The notes under the pieces: generated by a model
Seen by the model: the letters and a program-made list of their open reading frames with translations, nothing else
Told to the model about the DNA's origin: nothing
Databases searched by the model: none
Part shown: in pieces, positions 25,600 through 34,849 of the stretch
How positions within the stretch are numbered: the first letter of the stretch is position 1
How the letters are laid out: each line of letters opens with the position of its first letter
Position numbers and translations under genes: made by a program
Origin: an uncultured Flavobacteriales bacterium
GTDB taxonomy: Bacteria > Bacteroidota > Bacteroidia > Flavobacteriales_D > CAJJDF01
Direction of reading: 5' to 3'
Assembly (NCBI GenBank): GCA_937129365.1
Contig: CAKZNB010000049.1
Coordinates: 1-64,000, forward strand
DNA: 64,000 nucleotides

Positions 25600-26136
25600 A
25601 TGAACGACCAAAAACTCATCGAATTACTCCGGGAGGATAAAACGGACAAGGCTTTTTATAAGCTCTATTCGGGGTATCCCAAAGTGGAGAAATTGATTCT
25701 TGCTAAGGGAGGAACAAAAAATGATGCACAAGATGTTTTTCAAGAAGCATTAATTGTATTGTACAAAAAGGTAAAATACAAAGATTTTAAACTGACTTCT
25801 AAATTGAGCACGTATTTATATAGCGTGTCTAGGTTTTTGTGGAAAGACGAATTAATCAAATCCAACAGAATGAAATCGGCAGATTTTGAATTGGATTTTT
25901 TGGAAAATGAATTAGATGAATTAGAACAAATAAAAGCCAATGAAATAAAATTGAAACAGGTTGAGAAAATCTTAACCACCATTAGTAAGAAGTGTCAGGA
26001 GATTCTTCAGATGTTTTATTACAAGAGTTTTAGCATGAAAGAGATAGCCAAAGAAATGGGCTACACCTCCGAGCGAATTGCGCGTACCCAAAAGTACAAG
26101 TGCATGGAAAAAGCTAAAAATCAAATCACTCTTTAA
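25600..26136 (+). CDS. ECF-type RNA polymerase sigma factor
   Basis: 178 residues. Region 2 is DVFQEALIVLYKKVKYKDFK and region 4 has an HTH in FSMKEIAKEMGYTSERIAR. The preceding spacer (LDFLENELDELEQIKANEIK) is acidic and helical. It directs RNA polymerase to a small regulon. The anti-sigma-like gene follows 12 bases downstream on the same strand, the usual ECF arrangement. The regulon is unknown, and a mutation in the partner is the obvious control point. Confidence 0.88.
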   Translation: MNDQKLIELLREDKTDKAFYKLYSGYPKVEKLILAKGGTKNDAQDVFQEALIVLYKKVKYKDFKLTSKLSTYLYSVSRFLWKDELIKSNRMKSADFELDFLENELDELEQIKANEIKLKQVEKILTTISKKCQEILQMFYYKSFSMKEIAKEMGYTSERIARTQKYKCMEKAKNQITL

Positions 26137-26148
26137 AACCAAAATATC

Positions 26149-28734
26149 ATGAGAAATCAACTAGAAGTAATACACGCAATCGATAAATATTTAAGAGGTG
26201 TTTTGGATGAAGCCGAAACCCAAGAATTTGAAACTCGATTAAAAACAGACACTCAATTGCAACAAGAAGTTGTAAAACAAGAACTACTAATGGAAGGAAT
26301 AAAAAGAAGTGCACTTACTGCAAGTGCAGTAAAAGGAAAGAAGAAATACAAAACGATAAAAACATTGAAATATGTTGGGGTTTTTGTTGCGGTTGCCTCA
26401 ATCTATGTTGTAAGTAAAAATAATATTGAGTCTGAACCTAAGCCGAATACAGAATTAGGAATAGATGCTTTACCTACTCAAGGCTTTAATTTGAATACGG
26501 AGCAAGATACTGTGATAGAAACGGAAAATGGCTCTGTGTTTGTAATCCCTGCAGACGCTTTTGAAACTGAAAATGGAGAGGCTGTAACAGGAAATGTTAG
26601 TTTTGAAATCAAAGAAGCTTTTGAAAACATTGACATTATGAAAGCAGGATTAACCACTACTTCTGATGGAAAGTTATTAGAAACTGGGGGGATGTTCTTT
26701 TTGGATGCAAGTCAAAATGGGCAAAAATTGAGATTGAAAAAAGGAAAAGAAATCCTTTCTCAATTGCCTAATTTACATCCCGAGAAAGACATGAAACTCT
26801 TTGATGGGGAAATGCAAGAGGATGGAACAATTAATTGGGTAAACCCCAAAGAATTTGAAAAAGACTTGATAACGGTTGACATTACTTCTCTTGATTTTTA
26901 TCCAGAAGGGTATGTGGAGGAGTTGTCTCAAACAAAAGAAAAAGTGTTAGTAAAAGCAGAAGGAGATTTACCAAGAAGAAAAATGACAGAAGCTGAAGCT
27001 AAAATTTTAGGGTATCGATATCCTAAAGATGTTTGGAACGAGCAAGATGCTTTAAGACTTAACTTAATTGTTCGTGACTATGAAGATGTGGTTTCAGATT
27101 CTAAGGTTTACTCCAAAGAATTTACAGATAGTTTGTATTATTCGTTTGCTAGGTTGTTTGAGAGGAAAAATATACTAGACGAAATTTATCGCTCTGAGGT
27201 AGATACTACAACTATTTCTACAATCCCTTATGAGTGGTGGAATGATACTTTGAATAATCGCATTGCGAATAATTTAAATGGCAAAGCCTTATTTAAACAA
27301 AACTGTGCAAGTTGTCATCATCCTTATAAAATGATGACAGGACCAGCCTTAAAAGGAACCTTTACAAAATGGAAAAATGCTGGAGATAACATTTATGAAT
27401 TTATTAAAAATCCACAAGCTCAATATGATAGAGGTGTTCAGTCTGCATTGGATATAAATTATTTGAGAGGAGGAATGCCTGGGCAAGCTGTTAGTAATGA
27501 AGAAATAAATGCAATTTATCGTTATTTAGGAGAGTTTCCTGAAAGTGTTTCAATGGATTCAGCTGAAGGTTCACCCTGCCCAATCCCATCTGGAATAAAT
27601 CCAGCCAAAATTAAAGCGATTTGGAACAAGAAATTCAACAACACGATTTTGGCTACCAAAGAATTTGAAGAGCGAATGAAAGTCATTCACGAATCTCATC
27701 AAGATAGAATTTTGGAAGTGTATGTGAATAATTTAGATAAGCCTCTTTGGTATTCGGATTCTATTGCTTCGCACATGGATGAATCAACCACTCAAAAATT
27801 CAGAGCTTTTTATAAACAGAGAAAAGGAGGAGTAAAAGTAAATGACCGATTAGCAAATTTGCTTACCAATTATTTTACCAAAAAACACAAAGAGTTTACT
27901 GCTAAATCTTCTGATGCTTTTAATCAATATGAACAAAATAAAAGAAAATTAAGAGCTGAGTTTGCCAATAAAAAATCTAAGAAAGACCAAGAGGAATATA
28001 ACCGAAAAGCCAAATCGTATAACGAAGAGTATAAAATAAATCTGTGTAATGCAGCTACTCAAATAGGGAAGAAAGGATATTGTGGAGAACAAAATATGGT
28101 AAGAGTTAGAAGACCGAGAATCACTTCAAGAATCGCGACTTTGGGGCCAAAGAATATTGATGCATATGTTGCTGAAGCAACAAGAGATAGAAAGTCAATG
28201 GTTTATACGGATCCAAATTCTGGTAAAAAGGCTACATTAACTTACAAACCAATGAAAGCTAAAATTTCAAATTCAGAAAAATTTGACAAAGTGTTTATAT
28301 ACTTGCTTCCAGATAGTTTGTCAAGTTTCAATAGAATGAAAACTACTGACAATATTAATTTTGACTTCTCTCTTAATATGTTGTTTACTTACAAATTAGT
28401 AGCAGTTGGATACAAAGGAAAGCAAGCTTATTTTGCCGAGGTTGGTTCAGTTTCTCCAAAAGACTACTTGGTTAATTTAACTGAGATTTCGGAAGCTGAG
28501 TTAACACAAAAATTAAGTAAAACCAAAACTAAAGCCAAGCAAGATATTTTGGCTGATAAGGATTTTTATGAAGAGGAAATGGTCAATACAAGTAGAGAAC
28601 AGAAATACCAGCGTGATGGGCAACTGATGTTAGAAATTGGACATTTTCTTTTTCCAGATGTGTCTGAGAATTGTTTGGAGTTGACAATTAAAGATGAATT
28701 TGAGAGTAGTGGATTGTTTCCTGTGACTAACTAA
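26149..28734 (+). CDS. Anti-sigma-like membrane protein with an embedded cytochrome c domain
   Basis: 861 residues. The N-terminal 65 (IDKYLRGVLDEAETQEFETRLKTD) look like the cytoplasmic part of a Bacteroidota anti-sigma factor. A single helix (about 72-89, LKYVGVFVAVASIYVVS) follows, then a large periplasmic region. Within it, CASCHH (C386-H390) is a heme-c motif and RGGMPGQAVS (M about 443) a likely axial ligand, with a helix EINAIYRYLGEFPE as in class I cytochromes c. It lies 12 bases after the sigma factor gene. A redox-sensing input to the sigma factor is inferred, not shown. Confidence 0.72.
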   Translation: MRNQLEVIHAIDKYLRGVLDEAETQEFETRLKTDTQLQQEVVKQELLMEGIKRSALTASAVKGKKKYKTIKTLKYVGVFVAVASIYVVSKNNIESEPKPNTELGIDALPTQGFNLNTEQDTVIETENGSVFVIPADAFETENGEAVTGNVSFEIKEAFENIDIMKAGLTTTSDGKLLETGGMFFLDASQNGQKLRLKKGKEILSQLPNLHPEKDMKLFDGEMQEDGTINWVNPKEFEKDLITVDITSLDFYPEGYVEELSQTKEKVLVKAEGDLPRRKMTEAEAKILGYRYPKDVWNEQDALRLNLIVRDYEDVVSDSKVYSKEFTDSLYYSFARLFERKNILDEIYRSEVDTTTISTIPYEWWNDTLNNRIANNLNGKALFKQNCASCHHPYKMMTGPALKGTFTKWKNAGDNIYEFIKNPQAQYDRGVQSALDINYLRGGMPGQAVSNEEINAIYRYLGEFPESVSMDSAEGSPCPIPSGINPAKIKAIWNKKFNNTILATKEFEERMKVIHESHQDRILEVYVNNLDKPLWYSDSIASHMDESTTQKFRAFYKQRKGGVKVNDRLANLLTNYFTKKHKEFTAKSSDAFNQYEQNKRKLRAEFANKKSKKDQEEYNRKAKSYNEEYKINLCNAATQIGKKGYCGEQNMVRVRRPRITSRIATLGPKNIDAYVAEATRDRKSMVYTDPNSGKKATLTYKPMKAKISNSEKFDKVFIYLLPDSLSSFNRMKTTDNINFDFSLNMLFTYKLVAVGYKGKQAYFAEVGSVSPKDYLVNLTEISEAELTQKLSKTKTKAKQDILADKDFYEEEMVNTSREQKYQRDGQLMLEIGHFLFPDVSENCLELTIKDEFESSGLFPVTN

Positions 28735-28843
28735 TTTCACTCTTTGAGTTTTTAAAACAGTTGAAAACTTGTCTACAACCCGAGGTGAATTAAGTTGTTA
28801 AACGCAAATTGGAATTGTATTTTTACGCTAGTAAAATCATTCG

Positions 28844-30673
28844 ATGTCCAACCTAATAAAACTCTTACCGGATTCCGTTGCTAACCAGATTGCTGCTGGG
28901 GAAGTGGTGCAGCGTCCTGCTTCGGCTGTTAAAGAGTTGTTAGAGAATTCAATAGACTCTGGAGCAACAACTGTTCTGCTTATTTTGAAAGATGCAGGAA
29001 AGACTTTGATTCAAGTAATTGATGACGGTTGTGGAATGAGCGAAACCGATGCTCGGATGTGTTTTGAAAGACATGCTACTTCCAAGATAAAGGAGACTAA
29101 TGATTTGTTCAGTATTCGTACTAAAGGTTTTAGGGGAGAGGCAATGGCTTCTATCGCTGCGGTGGCTCAAGTGGAAATGAAAACCAAACTCCACGAAGAA
29201 GAATTAGGAACTAAAATAGAAATTGAAGGAAGTAAAATATTGGTTCAGGAACCTGTTCAAACCAAAAATGGTACTTCCATTGCGATAAAGAATTTGTTTT
29301 TTAATATCCCTGCAAGGCGTAACTTCTTGAAATCTAATCCTGTAGAAACGCGTCACATTATTGATGAATTTCAGAGAGTTGCATTGACTCATCCAGAAGT
29401 TTCGTTTCAAATGATTCATAACGGAGCGGAGATATTTAATTTGCCAACAGGAACTCTTCGTCAGCGAATTGTGAATGTATTTGGAAAGCGATTTAACCAA
29501 TCATTGGTTCCTATTGACGAAAAAACTTCTATTACTAATTTAACGGGATTTATTGGGAAACCAGAGTTTGCAAAGAAAACCAGAGGGGAACAGTTTTTCT
29601 TTGTAAATAAGCGATATATCAAAAATGGCTATTTGCATTTTGCAGTAATGCAAGCCTACCAAGATTTGATTCCAAACAAAAGTTATCCATCGTATTTCAT
29701 TTACATGGAAATGGATCCTGCGGCTATTGATATCAATATTCATCCTACCAAAACGGAGATAAAATTTGAAGATGAAAAAGCAATTTATGCAATTTTGAAT
29801 TCAGCAGTAAAGCAATCTATTGGCAAATACCAAGTAGCTCCTTCACTGGATTTTGAGCAAGAAACGAGTTTTAACTTAGAACCGCTTACTGGAAATAGAG
29901 AAATAAAAATTCCGCAGATAAAAGTAAATCCGGAGTTTAATCCTTTTGATAAAAAACCAACTAAAAACTTTAGTGGAGGAGGTTCTATTTCTATTCCAGA
30001 GAAACCAAAGCCACAAGAAATTGATGCCTTACAGCAGTTTTATTCTCAAAATAGAAATGTGGCTATTACAGAAAATGACGGGGATGAAATTCCCGAATTG
30101 CTATCAGTAGCTTCGGATAAAAAGATATTTCAGATTCACAACCGATACATTTATTCGCAAATAAAATCGGGGTATATTTTGATTGATCAGCAGAAAGCCC
30201 ATGAACGAATTTTGTATGAAAAATTCTCTTATTCTCTTCAAAATCATTCTGTTGCTTCTCAGCAGGAGTTATTTCCTATTCAATTGGAATTTAGTTCAAG
30301 TAATTTTGCTTTACTAAAAGAAATTTGGGAAGAGATTCAATTATTGGGATTTGATATAGCGGAATTTGGAAAAAACACAATCTCGATAAATGGAGTTCCA
30401 TCAGGAATGAAAAATACCGATTATCAAAAATCCTTTGAGCAAATTTTGGAGCAAGTAAAAAACAACCAAGATAAACTGAATCTTGATATTCAAGAAAGTT
30501 TGGTGAGAGCAATGTCTTATAACATGTCAATTAAAAAGGGTAAACAATTGAGTGATATTGAGATTAATAGTTTGGTAGATGAATTGTTTGCATGTTCTCA
30601 ACCAGAATACGCTCCCAACGGAAAAAAAACTTACCTAACGGTTTCGTTAGACGAACTCGAAAAACAATTTTAA
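28844..30673 (+). CDS. mutL: DNA mismatch repair protein MutL
   Basis: 609 residues. N-terminal GHKL ATPase: ELLENSIDSGATT, DDGCGM and GFRGEAMASIA, then a transducer domain, linker and C-terminal dimerisation domain. The usual endonuclease DQHA motif reads DQQKAHERILYE here, so the histidine is replaced by glutamine, and metal-dependent nicking is doubtful. MutL couples MutS to downstream repair. It is the first gene of a likely operon with the rhomboid protease 3 bases downstream. A possible -7 element (TATTTTTA) lies 20 bases upstream. Confidence 0.94.
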   Translation: MSNLIKLLPDSVANQIAAGEVVQRPASAVKELLENSIDSGATTVLLILKDAGKTLIQVIDDGCGMSETDARMCFERHATSKIKETNDLFSIRTKGFRGEAMASIAAVAQVEMKTKLHEEELGTKIEIEGSKILVQEPVQTKNGTSIAIKNLFFNIPARRNFLKSNPVETRHIIDEFQRVALTHPEVSFQMIHNGAEIFNLPTGTLRQRIVNVFGKRFNQSLVPIDEKTSITNLTGFIGKPEFAKKTRGEQFFFVNKRYIKNGYLHFAVMQAYQDLIPNKSYPSYFIYMEMDPAAIDINIHPTKTEIKFEDEKAIYAILNSAVKQSIGKYQVAPSLDFEQETSFNLEPLTGNREIKIPQIKVNPEFNPFDKKPTKNFSGGGSISIPEKPKPQEIDALQQFYSQNRNVAITENDGDEIPELLSVASDKKIFQIHNRYIYSQIKSGYILIDQQKAHERILYEKFSYSLQNHSVASQQELFPIQLEFSSSNFALLKEIWEEIQLLGFDIAEFGKNTISINGVPSGMKNTDYQKSFEQILEQVKNNQDKLNLDIQESLVRAMSYNMSIKKGKQLSDIEINSLVDELFACSQPEYAPNGKKTYLTVSLDELEKQF

Positions 30674-30676
30674 TTT

Positions 30677-31390
30677 ATGCTGAGTAATTTATTTAGAAAC
30701 ATTCCTGAAGTGACAAAAAATTTGTTGATAATCAATATATTGATGTTTGTTGGGGTAATTGTATTTCCGCAGTTTGAACAGATGCTTGCCTTGCATTATT
30801 TTGAAAGTGAATTATTTCAACCTCATCAAATTTTGACTCATATTTTTATGCACGGGAGCATTGCTCACATTGCTTTTAATATGTTTGCATTGGTTATGTT
30901 TGGTTCTCAATTAGAAAAAGTATGGGGAGGAAAGAAGTTTTTGATAGTCTATTTTGCTTCGGCAGTTGGGGCTTTTTTATTGCAAATGTTATTCAATTGG
31001 TATCAATTAATTGATGCATCTCCGGATGTTTTATACTTAATGAAAACTGAAGGTTTAGAAGCACTTCAGCAAGGTAAAAATTATATGGATCCGACACTTG
31101 CAAAATACAATGCGACTTTTAACGGTGGAATGGTTGGAGCTTCGGGAGCAATCATGGGATTGTTGGCAGCTTTTGCCTATTTGTTTCCCAATACCGAATT
31201 GATGTTGATTTTCTTGCCAATTCCTGTTAAGGCTAAATATTTTATTCCATTTTATATGTTAGTTGAGTTATTTTTAGGAGTAAATCAATTTGAATGGGAC
31301 AATATTGCCCATTTTGCTCACATTGGAGGAGCGATTGTCGGATTTATTATAGTACTAATTTGGAATAAACGAAGAGATAGTTTTTATTAG
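30677..31390 (+). CDS. Rhomboid family intramembrane serine protease
   Basis: 237 residues with about six helices. The nucleophile motif GASGAIMG is followed by the catalytic histidine in HFAHIGGAIVG, and HGSIAHIAFNMFALVMFGSQ is the conserved early loop. It cleaves substrates within the membrane. It is placed 3 bases after mutL, an arrangement without an obvious functional link. A 40-residue insertion (LIDASPDVLYLMKTEG) lies between helices before the serine. Confidence 0.9.
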   Translation: MLSNLFRNIPEVTKNLLIINILMFVGVIVFPQFEQMLALHYFESELFQPHQILTHIFMHGSIAHIAFNMFALVMFGSQLEKVWGGKKFLIVYFASAVGAFLLQMLFNWYQLIDASPDVLYLMKTEGLEALQQGKNYMDPTLAKYNATFNGGMVGASGAIMGLLAAFAYLFPNTELMLIFLPIPVKAKYFIPFYMLVELFLGVNQFEWDNIAHFAHIGGAIVGFIIVLIWNKRRDSFY

Positions 31391-31402
31391 AACCACCAGC
31401 TT

Positions 31403-32074
31403 ATGAATGAATTACCAATTTATCTATCAGTTTTATTTATAGTTTGCACACTGTACACACTATTTATGCTTTGGTTTGCCTCCAATAAATCAACCAAAGT
31501 ATTGATATTTTCTGTTGGTTGGCTATTGTTACAGGGAGTTTTAGCTTATTCATTATTCTATGAAGATGAAATGAGCTTGCCGCCTAGATTTCCTCTAGCA
31601 TTTGCTCCAACTCTTATTTTTATTGCCTTTATTTTCTTCTCAAAAAGTGGAAAAAAATTCATCAGTTCTTTAGATTTACAAACTTTGTATTTAATTCATG
31701 TAGTCCGTATTCCTGTGGAGTTTGGATTGTATGGATTGGCAGTTTACAAAGCCATCCCACTATTAATGACTTTTGAAGGGATAAATTTCGATATTTTTGC
31801 AGGAATTACTGCTCCACTAATATTACTTGGTTATTTTAAAAGAGATTGGTTTTCAGATTCTTTTGTGTTGATTTGGAATTTTTTATGTTTAGGATTGTTA
31901 GTTGCAATTATTGTGAATGCAATTCTATCTGTTGAATCTCCTCTGCAAACTCAAGCTTTTGACCAGCCAAATAAAGCCATTCTCTATTTTCCATACATTT
32001 GGCTTGCCTGCTATATTGTTCCTGTGGTTATGTTTAGTCATTTGGTAGCAATTAAGAGAGCTTATTCAAAATAA
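31403..32074 (+). CDS. Multi-helix membrane protein of unknown function
   Basis: 223 residues with about seven predicted helices (for example LPIYLSVLFIVCTLYTLFML and PLILLGYFKRDW). No domain is recognised. It follows the rhomboid gene by 12 bases and is probably co-transcribed with mutL. Confidence 0.55.
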   Translation: MNELPIYLSVLFIVCTLYTLFMLWFASNKSTKVLIFSVGWLLLQGVLAYSLFYEDEMSLPPRFPLAFAPTLIFIAFIFFSKSGKKFISSLDLQTLYLIHVVRIPVEFGLYGLAVYKAIPLLMTFEGINFDIFAGITAPLILLGYFKRDWFSDSFVLIWNFLCLGLLVAIIVNAILSVESPLQTQAFDQPNKAILYFPYIWLACYIVPVVMFSHLVAIKRAYSK

Positions 32075-32101
32075 ATTATTCAAACAAACCGTTTTTATCA
32101 A

Positions 32102-32929
32102 ATGAAGCCAACAAAAATTTTATTTTTAATAGCCCTTTTTTCGTTCTCTTTTATTTCAGAAAGTAGTGCTCAGTTTAAACGATATGGAGGTAAAAAGAAA
32201 CCACAAAAGATGGGCGATTTTATTCGCCCATTGAATAATACGGGGTGGTATTTTGCTCCAGGAATTACACTCACTCCTAAGCTTAATTTTTTTAAATTTG
32301 AAAATGAGGGTATTAATGCAGCTGGATTATTTTCTTCAAATCTAAAGCAACAAAGTAAAGTTGGAGCCTATTTTGAAGTTGGAAGGTATAGGTTGTTAAG
32401 CACTAAGGGTATTTTGAGTTATATTGATTACGGATTGTCCTATAAATTTTTTAGAGCTGGGCAAACGTATGATTTGTCTCCAAATAATGATTCTTATATA
32501 CAAGAATATAAAAGTCATTCAGCGGGGTTACATTTTAATGCAAACAATGTGTTGGCAGTTAACAAAAATTTCTTCTTTCAAAATACTTTAGGAGTAAATG
32601 CCGATTATCTGTTTTCTCAAAAATTGACTACTGATGATCCTACGAATTATGTTCTTTCCTATCAAGAAGATCCTTCAAAAATATGGGCACAATTGCATTA
32701 CAAATTTGGTTTAGGTTTCAGAATAACTAAAATGTGGTACATGATTCCTTCAGTTGAAATTCCAATACTTAATGGATGGAAATGGGAAGATGGACGTTCT
32801 ACTTTTGGTGCATTTAACTCCAGATATCGTCCAGTAATAATTTCTATTCGATTTACTTGGCTCACACAGCCAGACTGTCCTAAGGTTTGGGATAATGATT
32901 CCTCTACAACTAACGGAGGAGGACTTTAA
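32102..32929 (+). CDS. Secreted outer-membrane-type protein
   Basis: 275 residues with a signal peptide (FLIALFSFSFISESSAQ) and strand-rich remainder containing NTGWYFAPGITLTPKL and RPVIISIRFTWLTQ. It resembles small outer-membrane barrels. It follows the membrane protein by 27 bases. Function unknown. Confidence 0.6.
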   Translation: MKPTKILFLIALFSFSFISESSAQFKRYGGKKKPQKMGDFIRPLNNTGWYFAPGITLTPKLNFFKFENEGINAAGLFSSNLKQQSKVGAYFEVGRYRLLSTKGILSYIDYGLSYKFFRAGQTYDLSPNNDSYIQEYKSHSAGLHFNANNVLAVNKNFFFQNTLGVNADYLFSQKLTTDDPTNYVLSYQEDPSKIWAQLHYKFGLGFRITKMWYMIPSVEIPILNGWKWEDGRSTFGAFNSRYRPVIISIRFTWLTQPDCPKVWDNDSSTTNGGGL

Positions 32930-32935
32930 AGTTTT

Positions 32936-32967
32936 TCCCCTCTTGAGAGGGGATTAAGGGGTGTGTT
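32936..32967. repeat. REP-like palindrome, family B
   Basis: CCCCTCTTGAGAGGGG is followed by a GGGGTG tail, the same layout as the copies at 34477-34552. It lies just after a secreted protein gene. Confidence 0.6.
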
Positions 32968-33002
32968 ATATTCATTAGTAAAATTCTTTAATTCAAATAT
33001 AA

Positions 33003-33314
33003 ATGATTTTAAATCAACTAATAGACTCGCTTCTTTCTTCAAAATCAATTGACGATTTAGAGGCTGTTGTTATTAAATCTATTGATGTTTTAAAAGAGAA
33101 TGTGTTAGTTAAAGCTAAATTCTATGAAGGGGATTTGCTAATGACTTTACTTTCAGTTAAAGAAGAATTTTGGAAAAGTAACCCAGACTTATGGAAGAAG
33201 TTAGTTGAAACAATTAATAATCAAGAAGATAGAATTGAATCTCAACAAGTTTCTTTTGAAATGAAAGGAGATTGGTATGAGAAGATTGATAGTTTTAAGA
33301 AGATATTTTTTTAA
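33003..33314 (+). CDS. Small hypothetical protein
   Basis: 103 residues, mostly helical and acidic, with no recognised domain. The sequence VIKSIDVLKENVLVKAKFYEGDLLM shows normal amino-acid composition. It lies between family B and family A repeats, so it is a solitary gene. Its reality rests on composition and length only. Confidence 0.45.
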   Translation: MILNQLIDSLLSSKSIDDLEAVVIKSIDVLKENVLVKAKFYEGDLLMTLLSVKEEFWKSNPDLWKKLVETINNQEDRIESQQVSFEMKGDWYEKIDSFKKIFF

Positions 33315-33326
33315 CAAAAACTTATT

Positions 33327-33421
33327 TGTCATTCTCGCGAAAGTGGGAATTTTATCCATGGAAATATCACCAAATCTGAAATATTCTCTGTGAGATCCCC
33401 AATCAAATTGAGGATGACGAT
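33327..33421. repeat. Inverted pair of REP-like palindromes, family A
   Basis: A CTCGCGAAAGTGGG unit near 33332 and an inverted CCCAATCAAATTGAGGATGAC unit near 33400 face each other. They occupy most of the 170-base gap between the small protein and lpxD. Confidence 0.6.
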
Positions 33422-33484
33422 GAAAAAAGAGAATGAACAAAATGAGAATCCAAAACCTGTAACCAGTTCACCAGTAACTTGCAA

Positions 33485-34402
33485 CTATTTCAACCCCAAG
33501 ATCTCAGGCAGTTTCCTAATCAAAGCCATTTCTTTAAACTCCTCACGAGCTTCTTTAGCAGGACTTCCTAAATAGGTTTTTCCTTCTTCCATGTTTTTTA
33601 AGATTCCTGCTTGCCCTAGCGCAGTTGAGCCTTTTTTAAGAGTTAAATTAGCAGGAATACCAACTTGTCCCCAAAGTGTTACATTGTCTTCAATAGTTAC
33701 ACAGCCTGCAATACCAACTTGTGCAGCAAATCGGCAATATTTTCCAATTACTGTGTCATGCCCTACATGTACTTGTCCGTCAATTTTAGTTCCTTCACCA
33801 ATTCTAGTAACTCCGCTTACTCCTTTGTCAATACTGCAAGAAGCTCCAATTTCGACCTCATTTTCAATCACTACCGAACCACAAGAATGTAGTTTGTTGT
33901 GAGAACCATTTTTGGTTTGAAAATAAAATGCATCTCCACCAATTACTGTGTTAGCATGTATAATTACATTCTCACCAATAGTTGTATTACTATACAAAAC
34001 CACCCCAGAATAAATAATTGAATTCTTTCCAATTTTCACATTATTTCCAAGTGTTACATTAGGAAAAATCATGGCTGATTCATCAATTTCCTGATTCTGA
34101 TTGCTCCATAGCTCAACAGGACTGAAATGTTCTGTGAGTTTATTAAAATCTCTAAAAGGGTTTTCAGAAATGATTAAAGCCTTTCCTTCTGGGCAATCTA
34201 CTTCTTTGTCAATCAGAATTGTAGTTGCAGCCGAATTTAGAGCTTTATCGTAATACTTTTCGTTATCTACAAACACCAAATCACCTGCTTCTACTTGGTG
34301 AATTTCATTGATGCCAATTACCGAAAAATCTGGGTTACCTATGAATTTGCAATCGATTAAATCTGCAATTGATTTTAATGTATGTGAGAAAGGTAGTTTC
34401 AT
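33485..34402 (-). CDS. lpxD: LpxD-like UDP-3-O-acylglucosamine N-acyltransferase
   Basis: 305 residues. An N-terminal LpxD uridine-binding domain (about 1-100) is followed by left-handed beta-helix hexapeptide repeats (NVTLGNNVKIGKNSIIYSG; VGHDTVIGKY) and a short helical tail. It adds an acyl chain in lipid A synthesis. The symbol is given with reservation because Bacteroidota often carry LpxD paralogs and this one is not next to other lpx genes. The ATG start precedes SHTLKSIADLI. Confidence 0.75.
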   Translation of the reverse strand: MKLPFSHTLKSIADLIDCKFIGNPDFSVIGINEIHQVEAGDLVFVDNEKYYDKALNSAATTILIDKEVDCPEGKALIISENPFRDFNKLTEHFSPVELWSNQNQEIDESAMIFPNVTLGNNVKIGKNSIIYSGVVLYSNTTIGENVIIHANTVIGGDAFYFQTKNGSHNKLHSCGSVVIENEVEIGASCSIDKGVSGVTRIGEGTKIDGQVHVGHDTVIGKYCRFAAQVGIAGCVTIEDNVTLWGQVGIPANLTLKKGSTALGQAGILKNMEEGKTYLGSPAKEAREEFKEMALIRKLPEILGLK

Positions 34403-34476
34403 TTTTTTAGTATTTAAAGTGAGCTAAAGTGACTTGAGTTTAAAGTTAGGGAAAATTTATTTTTTCACGAAAGTAT

Positions 34477-34552
34477 TCCCTCCTTGAAGAGGGTTAGGGA
34501 GGTGACTATTTTCATATGCTGTCACCCAACTCAATCCTCCCTCAAGGGAGGA
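34477..34552. repeat. Inverted pair of REP-like palindromes, family B
   Basis: A CCCTCCTTGAAGAGGG unit with a GGGAGGTGAC tail (34477-34506) is mirrored by GTCACCCAACTC and CCTCCCTCAAGGGAGG (34520-34552). The right copy supplies the last codons and stop of the 96-residue ORF on the minus strand. Confidence 0.7.
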
Positions 34553-34821
34553 AGTTTTAATTTCTTAGCAATTTTATTTATAGTAATTTTGCTTGAGTCT
34601 GAAATAGACATTTCAGATTCAGTAATCATATAAATCAAATGTTCATATGCAACACCAAATTTATTTTGATTCACATATTCTGAGATAATTGTCGAGCCAT
34701 CCAATATTCCTGCTTGGTCAATTTGTTTTGATATAGATTTATTAGATGCTATTTGTTTTTTAATTATTAAACTTAGTTTAATTAATTCAGATCCAATTTT
34801 ACTTTTGAAAAATTTAAACAT
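34531..34821 (-). CDS. Small hypothetical protein, possibly immunity-like
   Basis: 96 residues, helical. The stretch YVNQNKFGVAYEHLIYMITE resembles the helix pair of MafI-type immunity proteins, but the match is weak. The last residues LPPLRED and the stop codon are encoded by the palindrome of a family B repeat, so the original C-terminus may have been replaced. It lies 28 bases downstream of pheT on the same strand. Confidence 0.4.
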   Translation of the reverse strand: MFKFFKSKIGSELIKLSLIIKKQIASNKSISKQIDQAGILDGSTIISEYVNQNKFGVAYEHLIYMITESEMSISDSSKITINKIAKKLKLPPLRED

Positions 34822-34849
34822 AAGTATATAATCTAAGTTCTAAAATCTA

